A stretch of 64,000 nt of DNA from Hysterangium stoloniferum. Taxonomy: Eukaryota > Basidiomycota > Agaricomycetes > Hysterangiales > Hysterangiaceae. The notes under the pieces are model-generated. The model was not told the origin of the DNA. It saw only the letters and a list, made by a program, of their open reading frames with translations, and did not search any database. Position numbers and translations under genes: made by a program. The stretch lies in assembly GCA_015178975.1 (NCBI GenBank), contig WHVD01000065.1, positions 248,001 through 312,000 on the forward strand. The letters are read 5' to 3'. Of this stretch, positions 10,240-23,803 are shown piece after piece; within the stretch, counting starts at the first letter, position 1, and each line of letters begins with the position of its first letter.

Positions 10240-11130
10240 TGTCATGTATTTCTAAGGTTTTTTCTATTTTTCACAATTTCCCCAAAACGAAATTCTTAAC
10301 AAAGGCTTTTAAATATCGCAATTATAAAATTTTACAATATTCCCTTGATTTATATTGAATTTATGCAATTTATTTTGTATTTTTATCTTATAAATTGAGG
10401 GAGCTATGAAATTTCTACCTTTTATTCTTTTTTAACTAATATATCTTCAAACCGGCCCACCTGGCACTTATTACACAACGCGCGGGAATATTTGTCACAA
10501 CGAGTGACAGTCATCATAAAAGCGCGTGACAGTCACAAAAGGCGCATGACAGTCACAAGGCGCGGATGGGTGTCACACACGCACTAGCGCGGGAATATTA
10601 TGTCATATATTATATCATCATATATGCTACAATAGAGAATGGCGGAAATGTCTAAAACATTCCAAGTAAAATAGCTAAAATAGAAATAAAGTTCAATATG
10701 TCTCTAAATGTCTCAGATCTCAGTGTATATAAGGAGGTCTGCTCCAGCCATGAAATATAACCAATTTTATCAACCCATTTACACCACATCTGTGTGTCAC
10801 TGCAGCAAGCAGCCTACTCCACCCCAATCTGGGCAGTTGGACATCTAATTCCACCTCTATCAGAGCTGTTGGAAACCCTTGCCACCTCTATCAGAGTTGT
10901 TGGCCCAATCAGATCCCTTGTCACCTCAATCTGAGCTGTTGACTGATCTGTTGTTCCCCCTGTCACCTCAATCTGAGTTGTTGACTTTTGTTCTCCCTTG
11001 CCACCTCTTAGTTGAGTAGCTGGCTATCCTTTATTACTTATCCACCTCTAGTTGAGTTGTTGGATATCAATAAAAGTAGTAAACAATCTTGGTTATCATT
11101 GTTGAGATTAGGAATACATTTCTAATTTCT
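10240..11130 (+). repeat. LTR-B copy 2
   Basis: Starts TGTCATGTATTTCTAAGG and parallels LTR-B copy 1 throughout, including TATATAAGGAG near 10731 and GAAATATAAC. Right end approximate. It is strongly diverged from copy 1, so the two are separate old insertions rather than a recent pair. Confidence 0.6.
10845..11070. repeat. Degenerate tandem repeats in LTR-B
   Basis: Seven or so units of the pattern CACCTC-(T/A)-...-GAG(C/T)TGTTG, 35-45 bp apart, for example CACCTCTATCAGAGCTGTTG. Copy 1 has three related units near 8140-8260. The expansion is unequal between the copies. Confidence 0.7.
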
Positions 11131-11890
11131 ACCCGGTTTTTGGCATAAATAAATACTGAGAATATCCTTGCAGAATCCTTAAGACTACATTAACATCCTG
11201 ATAAGTTAGTATCACAGTAGACCCTGTAGGTTAGTGTAAATAAAGCATATATTAGCCAAATAGTGTTTATTCTATATCTAATCTTTTGACCTGTTTATAA
11301 ATATTTTTACTGTTTGATAAATAGTATAAAATATATATAAACTAGCTAGAATTGAAGTTGAATCTAGATTCTGAATCAGTGAATTGTTATTCATATTTTA
11401 AGTACATATTTTCACAGAAAAAGAACAGCTTGCAAAAGCAGCTCTCAAAACCTTCTTTGCGAAGTTGGGTGCATATATTCAAGTAAACTCTTGACTTCAG
11501 GGGTTCTAAGTCTATTCAGGCTGCCACTGATTAATATCAAATACTTAAATTATTTTACCTTGCAGTGAATTGAGTATTTGCACATTTTGATTGAGCATTG
11601 GACTCCTTTTTTGGGAAATAAGTATTAAAATAAGGCTAATACATCACAAAGGCCTGAGCTTAACATATACATATCCTTTGCATCCTTGTTATATCTCTGG
11701 ATTGTTATTAAAATAACTCCTCTATCTATATATACATGGAGAAATAGTATTTGCAATCCAATCTGAATATTGTGTTACATCACATTACATTTAAACTTAC
11801 TTCTCTCTACAGAAAAACCACCCATTCTCTTCCTATTTTGGCCCATTAAATACCTTCAGATTTCCTGAGCTGCAGCTTCATTCCTCTTCT
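11131..11890. other. AT-rich spacer
   Basis: No gene recognised. Decayed repeat-like DNA between LTR-B copy 2 and an LTR relic. Confidence 0.4.
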
Positions 11891-12060
11891 AATCCTATTC
11901 TTGGCCCATCCTGAAGTCACAAATTCATTTGAAATTAGGACAGCTGCATAGTTTGTAATGGTGCAGCATATAAACTGAAGCCAAGTCCCACCCATTCACA
12001 GTCTTTGCTCCTTGGTTTAGTACTTGACTTAGGGACTTAAGGTCTCTATAGTATATTTTA
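11891..12060 (+). repeat. LTR relic with U5 hairpin box (copy 4)
   Basis: The box at about 11932-11990 keeps GGAC/GTCC and CAG/CTG pairing, loop ATATAA, with one C-A mismatch in the inner stem. Only the U5 side is recognisable. Confidence 0.5.
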
Positions 12061-12837
12061 TTCTCAACTAATCTCACTTCCAACATCCTGACCATATCCA
12101 GCCTCTATTACATATATGGATTGTCCAATCACTAACTAGATACATATAAAGCTGTACAAGGCAGCAATATCATTGTGAACTCATGATCAATATCATCCAA
12201 CCTCTCTTTTTGACCAAACTCAGCTGATTTAATAGCAATATTCAATGTTTGTATACATACTGTCTAAGGCAAAGGAATCGTCATGGGGCTTGGACTGACA
12301 TTATTCTGCCCATTCCTTATCCTAGTTGTATTTTGTATTTGGGCTTTTTGGATTTACATCTGAGTCCTTTACATATATCCTCTAACAAAAAACCTGATTT
12401 ATCATTATATATATTTAAGGCCTGTCCATTTTAGATTTTCACAGATACTAGTGCTCCAAAGCAACAAATTCTCACAACTCTTACAGAAGTGTAGGGTAAC
12501 TGGAAAGAAAAAAATCATAAATAGGAATGGATTAATAGAAAGGCTAATCAGAGTCTCAACAAGGAATATAATGTGATTTGGATAGGAAGTGTAGAAGTTG
12601 ACTGCCAGAGGCTCAAAATATTTCAAACTCCAACACAGCAATGTGCCGTGCACTGCTGTGAGGGGTGAAAAGTGGGCAATTGCCACAAACACACATTTTG
12701 GTTTCAAACTAAAACTGTTGAATTTTAGGCTCTCGCACTCGGACCAACGGCTACCTCACACCGTATCTGGATATACCACCCCATATACGGTTATACCAAG
12801 CCGCATTATCCCCTGTCAACTGAGCGTATTTCTTACA

Positions 12838-12849
12838 GGTTATGGGCCC
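12838..12849 (+). other. Copia-1 primer-binding site (half tRNA-iMet type)
   Basis: GGTTATGGGCCC, immediately after the LTR. Its complement GGGCCCATAACC has the form of an initiator tRNA-Met anticodon stem-loop containing CAU. Drosophila copia and yeast Ty5 prime from this internal half of tRNA-iMet. The same 12 nt occur in the other two Copia elements here. Confidence 0.8.
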
Positions 12850-12944
12850 TGTCCAAAGCTGTTAATCACAATTGACTGATCAAACCAACTGACCCCGACA
12901 TTGACCAACTGAACCTGACCCTGACCCACCTGACTAAAACGAAC

Positions 12945-15900
12945 ATGGCATCGAACCAACCAGCACTATTCATGTTGCAACCTGAGGATTGCCTTGATGG
13001 ACACAATTGGTTCATGTGGCATGACACTATCTGGTCTGCAGCGGGTGCACGAGGTGTCTGAGGGTATATAGATGGGACCATAAAGAAACCTTCCCAACTT
13101 GCCCCCAATACTACACCTGTACCAATGACTTACTGGGGATCACACAATCCTTCACCTGAGGAATGGGAACAGCGCAACACATATGCAAAGGCAATGATTG
13201 ACCTGAACATCAAAAATCCTATCGGCAATGGCATTCAACCGTCAGATACTGCAAGTGAGGCTTGGTCTGCCCTGAAAGCAATACACAGCGCAACCTCTGA
13301 TATAGGATTGCTTAATGCCGATAACGATTTGCATGCAATCAAACATATTGATGGCGCGGACATCGTATCCCATTTCACACGACTGCACAAAGGATGGGCA
13401 AAAGTCAATGTGCAAGGGGGAAAAATGAACAACTCTACCTTCCGCACAATCGTCATTGTGTCGATGCCTAAGGAGTGGGATCTAGTAATTGGAACTCTTT
13501 TTTCACTGAAGACCTCCAAAGAAGTAATATCAAACCTCACCTTATATGACAAAACAATCGCACGAAACAGGAAACCCACACCCCAAACCTCACAAGCTCT
13601 TGCAACCACTAAATCCAATCGGTCTAGTGATGTCTGCTCCAACCCCAACTGTAAACATGTAGGACACACAATCGAGAAGTGTTTCAAAGTCGGAGGAGGG
13701 ATGGAAGGTCAGTTTCCTGATTGGTGGAGAAAGAAGGGGACCGGTACCGGTGGAAGTCAAGCCGCGCAGCAGCAAAAACCATCGACCAACGCCATACCTA
13801 CCAAATCAACAGTTAACGTGGCGGTCGCGCCCTCTATTCCCTTCACGCCCAGATCTGGAGAATTCTGCACTCTTATGATGCAGGTAGATCCAACAGTATC
13901 CACTATTGGCACTATTGTTACCTATGCTGACTCCACAGTGAGTGATCATTTTTTTATTGATATAAATGATTTTCAAACTTACAAGAATTATAATGGGAAG
14001 AATGGAACTATGGCTAACAACAGTAGCACCTTCTCAATCTGTGGAAAGGGGACAGTTAGCAAGCACTGCGTATATGATGGATGCATTATCAATCTTACAT
14101 TTCGGGACACACTTCATTGACCGACCTTGTCTCACAATCTCATGTCCATCAGGAAACTTGATAACAGCAGATGTTATGTGATTTTCGGGGGTGGCGGCGT
14201 TACCTTTATCAACTCAGATGGTCACCCATTTATGTATGGGAGGGGAGAAGGGACAATGTACAAGATCGACATCTTTCCACCAGCTGGTCCCCTCCCAGAT
14301 AACATGCAATTATCCCTGGACATGGCAATGCACCCAACAACCATAGTCAAGACAACTACACACGCTTTTGCCGCCAAATCCCACGACCAACCAACCGACA
14401 TAGATACCTGGCATTGACACCTTGGTCATGCTAGATATGATACTGTACAACAAATGGCCAAGCATAATGTCATCCGTGGTATGCAGGTAACCACCATGAC
14501 GCCCCAACTGAGGACATGTGAAGGATGTATAATGGGGAAGCACACACGCCACCCATTCTACATCAATGATGAGCATGAAACAGCAATCAGGGAACGGACC
14601 TATGTTGACTTGTGGGGACCATCCCGAGTCCAGTCCATTGGCGGGAGAAGTTATATGATGCCATGTGTCGATGGGTACAGCAGTCACCCGGAAGTTTTCT
14701 TCTTGTCCAGTAAGGAAGCCAAAGGAACCCTAGCCACATTGAAGCACTATACAGCGCTCACTGAACGTCAGACAGGGATGAAGGTGCACATGATACATAC
14801 CGATGAAGGCACTGAATTCTACAATTCCTTGTGGACCACATATCTCAACGAACAAGGGATCATACATGAGACCACCACTGCGTACTCATCTTCCTCCAAC
14901 GGTGTTGTTGAGCGGTGTCATCGCACCATTATCGAGCGAGTGTGCGTTTGCCTGTACAAGAATAAGTTACCCACTGCGCTGTGGTGTGAAATTGCAGCGG
15001 GAATTATATATGTGATGGATTTTATCCCTACTACCAGAAACTCCAATTTGACTCCTTTTGAGTTGTGGCATGGGAAGAAACCTGATATTTCTCACCTGTG
15101 TCCCCTTGGTTGTGTAGCTTACGCTAAGATTCCCGTCAAAACAGGAGGTGGGCTCAGTAAACTGGACCCAAGATCCATCAAAGGGGTGCATATCGGATAT
15201 TTCGGATGTGACACTTACAGAATTTATGATCCAGATGGTGTCGTATCTTTCACTCGCGCGACATCATATTCAAGGAAGGTCGCAGTTGCAAGACACTAAC
15301 TGAGATATCGGGTGAGGAGGAAACACAGAATCTTGACCACGTTACACTTGCCACACCGGTTAACGAGACCCCAGATGAACTGAGCAGAGGTTTGGCACCA
15401 GTATAAGACCACGCTCCTTCAATCGCCCCAACCAATATCTCATCCCCACCCGTCACTGAACCGACCAGCATGGAATCTGCACCATGTCGCTCCACGCATG
15501 TATCTGTCCCAACACAGGCACTTAAGGACTCTCTCAACTCAGAAATGGACATACAGCAAGCCCAGCTGGCAGGGGAGGCATGGGCTGATGACAGAGTACA
15601 TAGTGTGTTCCATACTGACCCCATGACAGTGCCAGACCCAACAAACATGTGGCTCCCCAATACATACAGTGAGGCGATGACGCGTCCCAACATATGGGCA
15701 GGCCCTATCCACAAAGAATTAGCGATCATGAGGAAACACGGGGTGTGGACAGTTATGGATTGTCCTGCAAATACTAGACTGGTAAAAACATGTTGGACCT
15801 TTGCACACAAATACAGTGGAAACGGCGAACTTATTGCCCGCAAGGCAAGACTCGTAGCTAAAGGATTTACACACATTCCCGGCATCAATTTTTTCGAAAC

Positions 15901-17155
15901 ATATGCCTCTGTCGTCTGGTATGAGTCACTGCAGATGAATTTGGCCATTGCAGCTGCCAAAAGCATGGAGTCATGGCAGGTTGACTATGTTGCAGCATAC
16001 CTTCCACGAGCCACTATGTACATCGAACTCCCTGATGGTGTGAAGGAGGCAGGGAAGGTTGGGTGACATGGATGGTGCCAATAACTGGTGGGGGACATTG
16101 GACAAAGAAATGGGTGAGTTGGGATATTACCGGTTGAAAGCCAACTCATCAGTACACTCCGGCCATGCAAACGGCAGCACCACGATAACATCCACATATA
16201 CTGACGACACAACCGGAATCTCGTCATCTGAAGAAGAGGCAAATAGAGCCAAGGAAGAACTAGGCTGGACCTACGAGACCAAGGATATGGGGGATGCGAA
16301 CTTAGTTCTGGGAATCTGAATCAACCGAGACAGGGAATGTGGCACAATCAGGCTATCACAATGTGCATACCTTGAACGCATTCTTGAGCATTTCGGAATG
16401 ACAGAGTCAAACCCTCGCACCACACCACTACCCCAGGCATTATACTGAACAGGGAGCAGGGACCTCAGATGACTGTAGACAGCGTCTTCATGGCTGATAA
16501 GCCATATCGAGAGTTACTGGGATCGATTATGTACACACAAATTGCAATGCATCCAGACCTCTCATATGCCATATCCACACTGAGCAAGTTTGCTTCAAAC
16601 CCCGGGAAGGCTCACTGGAATGCATTGACCCACATCTTACGATATATCAAAGGGACGCTTGACTACAGCATCATATATGGGGGTTCACTCCAGGATGTCA
16701 GGCCACTCGGGTATGTCGATGCTGATTTTGCAGGGGACACTGACACACGCCGATCCTGTTCTGGGCACCTCTTTATTCAGGCAGGGGGACCTATTGCTTG
16801 GGGATCAAAGTACCAGCTGACAGTCACACTATCAACAACAGAGTCGGAATATATGGCACTCACCTGAACCATGAAGCAGATCTTGTGGATGTATGCTGCA
16901 ATGGACCAAGTTGGTTTTCCACAGCCGAAGCCAGCAATCCTCTACAACGATAATTCAGGTGCAGTTCTTTTAACCAAGAATACAAAATACAATGCATGTG
17001 TTAAGCATATTGATATACTGTATCACTACATACAGGAATGGGTCGAGGAGGGGGACATTGAAGTCCGTCACATCACATCATCTGACAACCTCACCGACAT
17101 GTTCACAAAACCGTTGCCCAAATCAATGTTCACTCAGCAATGTATTGTGCTGTGA
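12945..17155 (+). pseudogene. Copia-1 Gag-Pol polyprotein (several stops)
   Basis: Gag begins MASNQPALFML and has a zinc knuckle (CSNPNC...H...C near 13634-13683). Protease region near 13930. Integrase has its HHCC part near 14410-14530 and core with DLWGPSR (near 14610) and TDEGTEF (near 14800). RT has VVWYESLQMNLA near 15915 and YTDD near 16198. RNase H has DADFAGD near 16722 and TKPLPKS near 17107. In-frame TGA codons interrupt it at about 13061, 14118, 14415, 16317 and 16865, and there are frame breaks near 15296 and 16065, the latter with a small deletion. Non-functional. Confidence 0.9.
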
Positions 17156-17408
17156 CTCTGCAAGAGTGAGTCGAGCCAGGGGGAGTGTTGAATTTTAGGC
17201 TCTTGCACTCGGACCAACGGCTACCTCACACCATATCTGGATATACCACCCCGTATACGGTTATACCAAGCCGCATTATCCTCTGTCTAATATACCACAA
17301 CTTACTACCATCATCTATGTAATTTTACTATTTAGTCTCGAACATTTCAATACCCATACCTCAGTCGAGTCACTATCTGTGTCGACTGAGCGTATTTCTT
17401 ACAAAAAC

Positions 17409-18285
17409 AGAGTCATATTTTGAAAGGAAATACTCAAAATATCATGTTAAATGATATATGCGATTAGAAAAGGGCCTAATACACCATTTTAAACATTAAC
17501 ACTAAGTCTTAAAGTAAATTAACAGGCCCCAGTACACATATTGATATATTCTGAAGAATAGATGGAAGGTTATATCTATTTATGCTAGTCAAATGTGTGT
17601 TTTTGAAGGCATTTTGAGGTGTTCGCGGCAGTCGCGACACCTGTGCGGCACTTTCAATGAAATCATGGCGTCAACCCTTTCCGGGATTTGGGAAGGTAAA
17701 TGATCTTGTACATGCGTTTCCGACCCTTATTGTCACAAAATCTGCTTGTTAGCCAAGGGTTATTTAATGAGACTACACATGAACCCTTTCAGCTTGACGA
17801 GTCGATCACAACCCGAGTTCACCATGATCGGGGTTCCTTGGGATCCAGAAGCGTCGAGTCGCAGTCAGATCGGCGGTTTCCCCATCAATATCAACGCCAT
17901 TGCGATGTCCAGGCCCATAATCAAACACAGAGTTGGGGATTACCAGAAGACAAACATTACTGCAGGCATTTAGACAGCCTGAGCGGTAAGAGCTCCGCCA
18001 CCTACAAGACTCAAGTTGTATCGTAGTTAGGTTGACCAGAAATTTAGAGTAAATATAGGGAATCTTCTATACAAATCAGAAAATAATATGATACGGGTGC
18101 TTTAGATAAATTGTTCAAACTGCATGCTGCGGTATGCAGTGTTAAGGAGGCGTAGCAGAGCTAATTACGCAGCCGAACTAGCCCACCGGCGCTTATTCCC
18201 ACAACAGGCACGGTTACCCTGCCCGTCGATCACAGAAACATATAGACAGTCAGGCTACTGTCCTTGCTCTTGACCAGCATCCACC
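17409..18285. promoter_or_regulatory. Upstream region of the chitin synthase gene
   Basis: Intergenic DNA between Copia-1 and the chitin synthase start. GC content rises toward the gene. ORFs here have no supporting features. The start context is CCACCATGT. No specific site is assigned. Confidence 0.4.
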
Positions 18286-21200
18286 ATGTCCTACTTCCCT
18301 CCAGAGGTAAGTTTTTAGCCGCAGAAGGATAGAAAAATGCTCAAAGAACGCGTATAGAGGGGTTACGAGCAACAGGGTTATCCGCCCTACTCCTCGTTTT
18401 CACCGCCTCCAGTGTCATACCCAAATCCTACACCTCCACCTCCGCCGCCGCCTTCAGCGTATCCCCCTCATATCTCAACGCCAAACCCTTATGATAACCC
18501 GCCCTTGAGCAACCCACACGCCGACCCTTTCATCACACCAACTGATCCATACGATCCGGATCCGAATGGCCCACCGCGAACAGACTATAACCCATATGAC
18601 CCTCCACGACCATCCCGTTACGAACCTCACGATAATCCATTTGAAGGCGCTGGGCAGGCGAACCATGATATACCCTTGTTGCATAGAGAGAGTTCGGCCG
18701 GTGCGCCTTCGTTGCATGTACCAGGCGGCTTTGAGCAGGCTTCGACGGAGGAGAGTGAGGAACCAACGAATATCCGCTATGGACGTATACCCCAGAGAGT
18801 ACCCCGTCGTTACAAAACAATCAAGAAGGTCGAGTGAGTACAGCAGTTCGTGATATAGACGCGAGTGTGTCTCTGAACCCCATATCAGGCTTTTCCACGG
18901 CAATTTCGTCCTCGATGCGGCTGTCCCTTCAAAATTGCTCAACATGTGTTCGATGCGCACAGAGCGCGAATTTGCGTACATGCGATACTCGGCCGCGACT
19001 TGTGACCCTAACGACTTCAAGGATGAAGGATATACCCTCCGCCAAGTCCTGTACGACCCCCCGCGGCGGACGGAATTGTTTATTGTGTTGACCATGTATA
19101 ACGAGGACGAAGAGCTCTTCTGTCGAACCATGCACGGTGTAATGAAGAATATCGCTCACTTGTGTACCCGTGACAGATCAAAGACATGGGGCAAGGATGG
19201 GTGGAAGAAAGTTGTCGTTTGTATCGTTAGTGATGGGCGTATGAAGATCAACTCCCGTACCTTATCCGTTATTGCTACAATAGGCGCGTACCAGGATGGC
19301 ATTGCGAAGGTACGATTGATTGTAAACCGTCCGAGCGGTAGTATTTGACTAACCCCGTTGGCTAGAACGTTGTAAATAACAAACCTGTCGCTGCTCACAT
19401 CTACGAGTACACCGCGCAAAGTGAGTCAATTTTGCCGTTGACGGGTTCTCGTTCCTAATGTAAACCATTTTAGTCTCGGTAACTCCTTCGATGAAAATTG
19501 AAGGTGCAGAGAAGGGAATAGTACCCGTTCAGATGATCTTCTGTCTCAAGGAGAAGAACCAGAAGAAGATTAACTCACATCGGTGGTTCTTTAATGCTTT
19601 CGGACAAGTACTGCAGGTATATATAGCTCACCCATTCTCGTTCTGGCAACCCGCTCAACCATCACCTTCCAGCCCAACGTCTGTGTCCTCCTCGATGTCG
19701 GAACCATGCCCGGTCCAACCTCAATCTACCATCTCTGGAAGGCCTTCGACATCAACTCCAACGTCGGGGGCGCCTGCGGCGAAATCGTGGCGCTCAAAGG
19801 CAAATATGGAATGAACCTCCTCAATCCGCTCGTCGCCGCGCAGAACTTCGAGTATAAGATGAGCAATATTCTGGATAAGCCGTTGGAGAGCGTGTTTGGA
19901 TACATTACGGTGCTACCCGGAGCGTTTAGTGCGTATCGCTTTATTGCGCTGCAGAACGATGCCTTGGGCGAGGGGCCGCTGCAGAAGTACTTTTTGGGAG
20001 AGACCATGGTGCGTTCTGTGTCTGGCTTTTGATATTGACGTTCGCGCGGAGTTTTGACTGGGCCTTTTTCTCGTTTGGGGTGGTTTTGGTGGTGGTCTTA
20101 GCATGGTGCTGGCGCGGATATTTTTACGGCGAATATGTACCTTGCTGAAGATCGTATCCTATGCTGGGAGCTTGTCTCCAAGCGAGGCGGGTCGTGGATT
20201 CTCCACTACGTCAAGTCGGCTTATGCTGTCACCGATGTTCCTGACGAGGTGTGCTGTTCAACGACTTGTATTATGATTTTTTCTGACGTATCTTGTCATG
20301 GCTAGGTCCCTGAATTGATTTCCCAGCGTCGACGATGGCTGAACGGTTCGTTCTTTGCCGCTATTCACTCTACAGTCAAGTTCGGGTTTATCTATCGGTC
20401 GTCCCATTCGTTCACCCGGAAGGCGTGGATACATGTGGAGATGGTGTATCAGAGTTTCAATCTTATTTTCTCCTGGTTTGCTTTGGTGTGTAGTTTTATC
20501 ACTTGGTGATAGTCAGTCATGTATGGCTGACACCGCGTTTAACATATCTAGGGAAACTACTATATTTCATTCGTGCGTTGCGTCACGTGTCCCATCCGCT
20601 TCTTTTCTGTTGAAACATGACATTGTGTAGTCTATCTTAAGTAACGCCCTCGAAGATCCCAGCTTCAAAATCGGGGGCTGGATCAAGGTCCTCAATGTGA
20701 TCCTCAACTACTTCTATCTCGGCCTCCTCATCATGTGTTTCCTCATCTCGCTCGGGAATCGGCCACAAGGGTATGTGATTTGCATGCTCCCTGCCGTCCT
20801 CTGGATTCACTGATATCGAACCTCCCCATCAGCTCGAGACGCGCGTATACCATGGCCATGATTGGATTCTCGTTTATCACCATCTACATGACAGTATGTG
20901 CACCAGCAAACCAGACCTAGTGTAGAAACAACCATTAACTGTGCCATGTCTGTAGTTCTCCGCATTCTTCCTTGCATTCAAAGGGTTGGCCAATCTACAA
21001 GAACAGGCACCAAATCACCAGCTTGCAGTGAGCGACGTGTTCACGAACCATATCTTCCGAGATATCATCATCTCGCTATTGGCGACGTTGGGGCTGTACG
21101 TTATATCATCGCTGTTGTTCGTGAGTTGTGGTTGTGGTTGCTGTATGTTGGATGGTACCTCATTGACTGGTCTGGTTGCGTGTCAGTTCGAGCCATGGCA

Positions 21201-22002
21201 TATGATTACATCGTTCATACAATACTTGCTGATGGCGCCGTCATATATCGCAGTGTTGAACGTCTACGCCTTTGCTAACGTCCAGTGCGTTGTTGAGCGC
21301 TTTGTCATGCACCCTGCTCGCTAACACACATTGTACCAGTGACGTCTCATGGGGTACGAAGGGTGATAACACAGTCAACACCGACCTCGGTGTCGTGAAG
21401 ACATCAGCGGGCAAGACAAACGAGGTGGAGGTGTCAGTCCCAACGGAGGATAGAGATATCAACGCTGCCTATGAAGACGCGATTCACGTGCTTTCGACAA
21501 AACCACCCAAGGCAGAGAAAAAGGTTGATGCTGCGACACAGCAAGAAGACTACTACCGCCAGTTCCGTACGAAGTGAGTGGTTCTCACCCTGACTTACAT
21601 GTGTTCATTAGCCTGATCGTCGCTGGCTAGTGTGTTGTTGGCATGGACGTTATCCAATGTGAGTGCTTCTTCACTCTTACGTCGTGTCTCTATGATTTTT
21701 AACCCCACATACCAATCCAGGCTCTCCTCGCAGCCGCGATTTTGTACGGGCTTTTCTCTTGGCGATAATGGGATTACTAATTCTGACGTGTCACAATAAC
21801 AGGAGTGCGACAGGGGATGCTTCGACTCGTGGCGCCAACAATACTGTAAATGGATACATGTCATTCGTATTATTCTCGGTAGCGGGCCTCGCATGTAAGT
21901 GTGGTTCCGCACATGGCAATAAAAATGACGTAACTGGTGACAGTTATTCGCTTTTGTGGCTCGACGGCATACATGCTCATCCGCTTGTTTGCGGGAGAGT
22001 AG
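18286..22002 (+). CDS. CHS: Chitin synthase (division 1, GT2 family)
   Basis: Polymerises UDP-N-acetylglucosamine into chitin at the plasma membrane for wall and septum growth. Eighteen exons join in frame to an 899-residue protein: 18286-18306, 18358-18833, 18889-19309, 19366-19420, 19474-19616, 19673-20008, 20102-20248, 20306-20485, 20552-20572, 20631-20770, 20833-20893, 20956-21120, 21187-21284, 21340-21573, 21631-21658, 21721-21743, 21803-21894, 21944-22002. The first ~165 residues are Pro/Tyr/Asn-rich and disordered. The N-terminal chitin synthase domain and catalytic core follow: [18 protein letters not shown] (near 499-502) and the signature QRRRWLNGS (near 538). Several membrane helices fill the C-terminal third, with VSWGTKGD between them. 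Length fits division-1 enzymes (about 900). The acceptor of intron 1 has an in-frame alternative at CAACAG (18365). Three exons are under 24 nt. Confidence 0.97.
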
Positions 22003-23803
22003 GGGACGACAAAGATTGGAGATTCTCGCACTTCTCAATTAAGGCGTTGGTATTGGCAACGCAGACGATTCGATATCTGCACAGTTGATATATGACGTGA
22101 CAGACTATATCCTTATCTATCTTCTTCTCCTTGCTTTCGTTATATTATTAATTGATCTGCCGATCCGATGCCATAATCATGATGCAATTGCCGGGACATT
22201 CGCCGGTTGACCCACACTTATCTACAAGCATGTAGTAATGTTGCCAAAGAGGGAGACTTGCATACGTCTTAGCTGGGAATGCATCAAGGCACCCACCCCA
22301 GTACGATCCGACTCCCCTGGCTGGTTCTATCAATCCTAGCAAGTTACGGCTACTTGATACCAATGAAATTCCCGATTCTCCCGACCGCCCGAGGTCGGTG
22401 TCTTGCTGTCTCTGAACGCAGAAAAATCGGCATAGTGCATCGAGTGCGTGCGATGAATCTGCTTGCACTGTCTTTTTTTCGTAGATCCGACAGACACGCC
22501 GGGATTTACCGACCATGTTCTGGGTGGTCTCTCTCTGCCACCGTGTATAAAGCCCGAGAAGAAGCACCCGTACCGCCACTGATATCCCATCACCCTCGAT
22601 CGTGTGAGTGGGTGGCTCATTTCTTAATTTTGAAGGCACTCTGCCGAAGACGAAGCAGAGGGCTTCTCCCTGGAGATCGAAACAGTTCACTTTTTGCAAG
22701 AAAAAAAGAAAAAGGAAAAGTGCTCTTTAATGGCACCGTTAATTTCGGATCGAAAGTCGTCTATCTAAGCAGCTGGATTACGGCAGCAAAGGAGATTGAT
22801 TTCGGGTATGTTTAGGACTGACTGACGTATCTGTCCTATATATATATATATGCCACCGCTCCGTACGGATCAGGGGAGGGACGATCTCCACCCCCAATTC
22901 CCGAACCGTTTGATGTTCTGCCAGTTCCCAAACTGAGCATATGCTCTCTTAGTTTTAGCCTGTGACCGTCTCTACTTTACTTGACGGTGGGTAAGCTGAG
23001 AGGAAACTCCCGACCTGAAGGATATCGACTGCACGTCACTTGTCAAATGATAGCAGTGAATTCTGCTCTACAATGGAGCGGAGCTACGTAATATGCTTTA
23101 TATGAAAATTCTAAGCCATTTTTCTTCCTTCTTCCTCCGTTTGTGGTTGGCTTCATCGTGCAGGGTCGACCTTATATGGCATCAAAAAGCGTCCAACCGG
23201 TCCGCATGCCCGTGTTCGGAGATCCGGATTAGAACTTCTCACACTCTTTACGCGTTGCGGCCTTGAGGCTTTCGCGAGATTTTCGCGACAATAGATCTTC
23301 TAGAAAAAAAAATTAATGAACCAACCGTTCTAATGCTAGGAGCACATCTGATTTCTTTACTTCATATCGATTCGTTTGCAAGATACGCCGCTCCCTTTTC
23401 CATGCTGCAGTGCGACTGAAGGGGTAAGACTGATCAAAGGAAGCACAAACAATCGGGCAAATCTAATCTGGGATGTAGATCTACGATAGCTTTCAAGCTG
23501 CCATAGTCTAGACAGTTAACGCCACGGACAGCCTGCATTAATTATCTTTCCGTCTGAGAAACAGTGTACATACAACATGACAATAGCAGCTCTTAAGGCT
23601 CCGAGTCCAGCCTATCTGCAATTCGAACTAAGCGAGACATTGGAATCCCACGAAGGTGTCACGAAACAAACTCATTATTAATGAAGCACAGTCAAGATAG
23701 CCAGATTTAATTTTTCCACCGTGCGTGGTTTTTATTAAGAGCATCACTATCTCATAGCCATACATGTATCATATGAATCTGCACTGCAGACCGACAATAA
23801 TGC
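22003..23803. other. Intergenic region downstream of chitin synthase
   Basis: No gene supported on either strand; the longest ORFs (about 180 codons near 22150-22800) overlap on opposite strands and show no domain or splice pattern. A TATATATATATATA run lies near 22840 and a poly-A run near 23926. Confidence 0.5.

Larger units (their letters stand above)
12716..17403 (+). mobile_element. Copia-1, complete but mutated Ty1/Copia element
   Basis: Flanked by a perfect 5-bp target-site duplication AAAAC (12711-12715 and 17404-17408). The 3' LTR (17186-17403) is 218 bp. The 5' LTR (12716-12837) is only 122 bp because of one internal deletion. Polypurine tract AGGGGGAG precedes the 3' LTR. The primer site follows the 5' LTR. 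Domain order gag-integrase-RT-RNase H is diagnostic of Copia. Confidence 0.95.

Noticed and set aside
17700-18026. 108-codon ORF upstream of chitin synthase
   Set aside because: An equally open overlapping frame exists and neither shows family features; lies in the promoter region.
22148-22815. ORFs of about 180 codons on both strands
   Set aside because: They overlap antisense, have no domain, no splice pattern and no start context; treated as chance.
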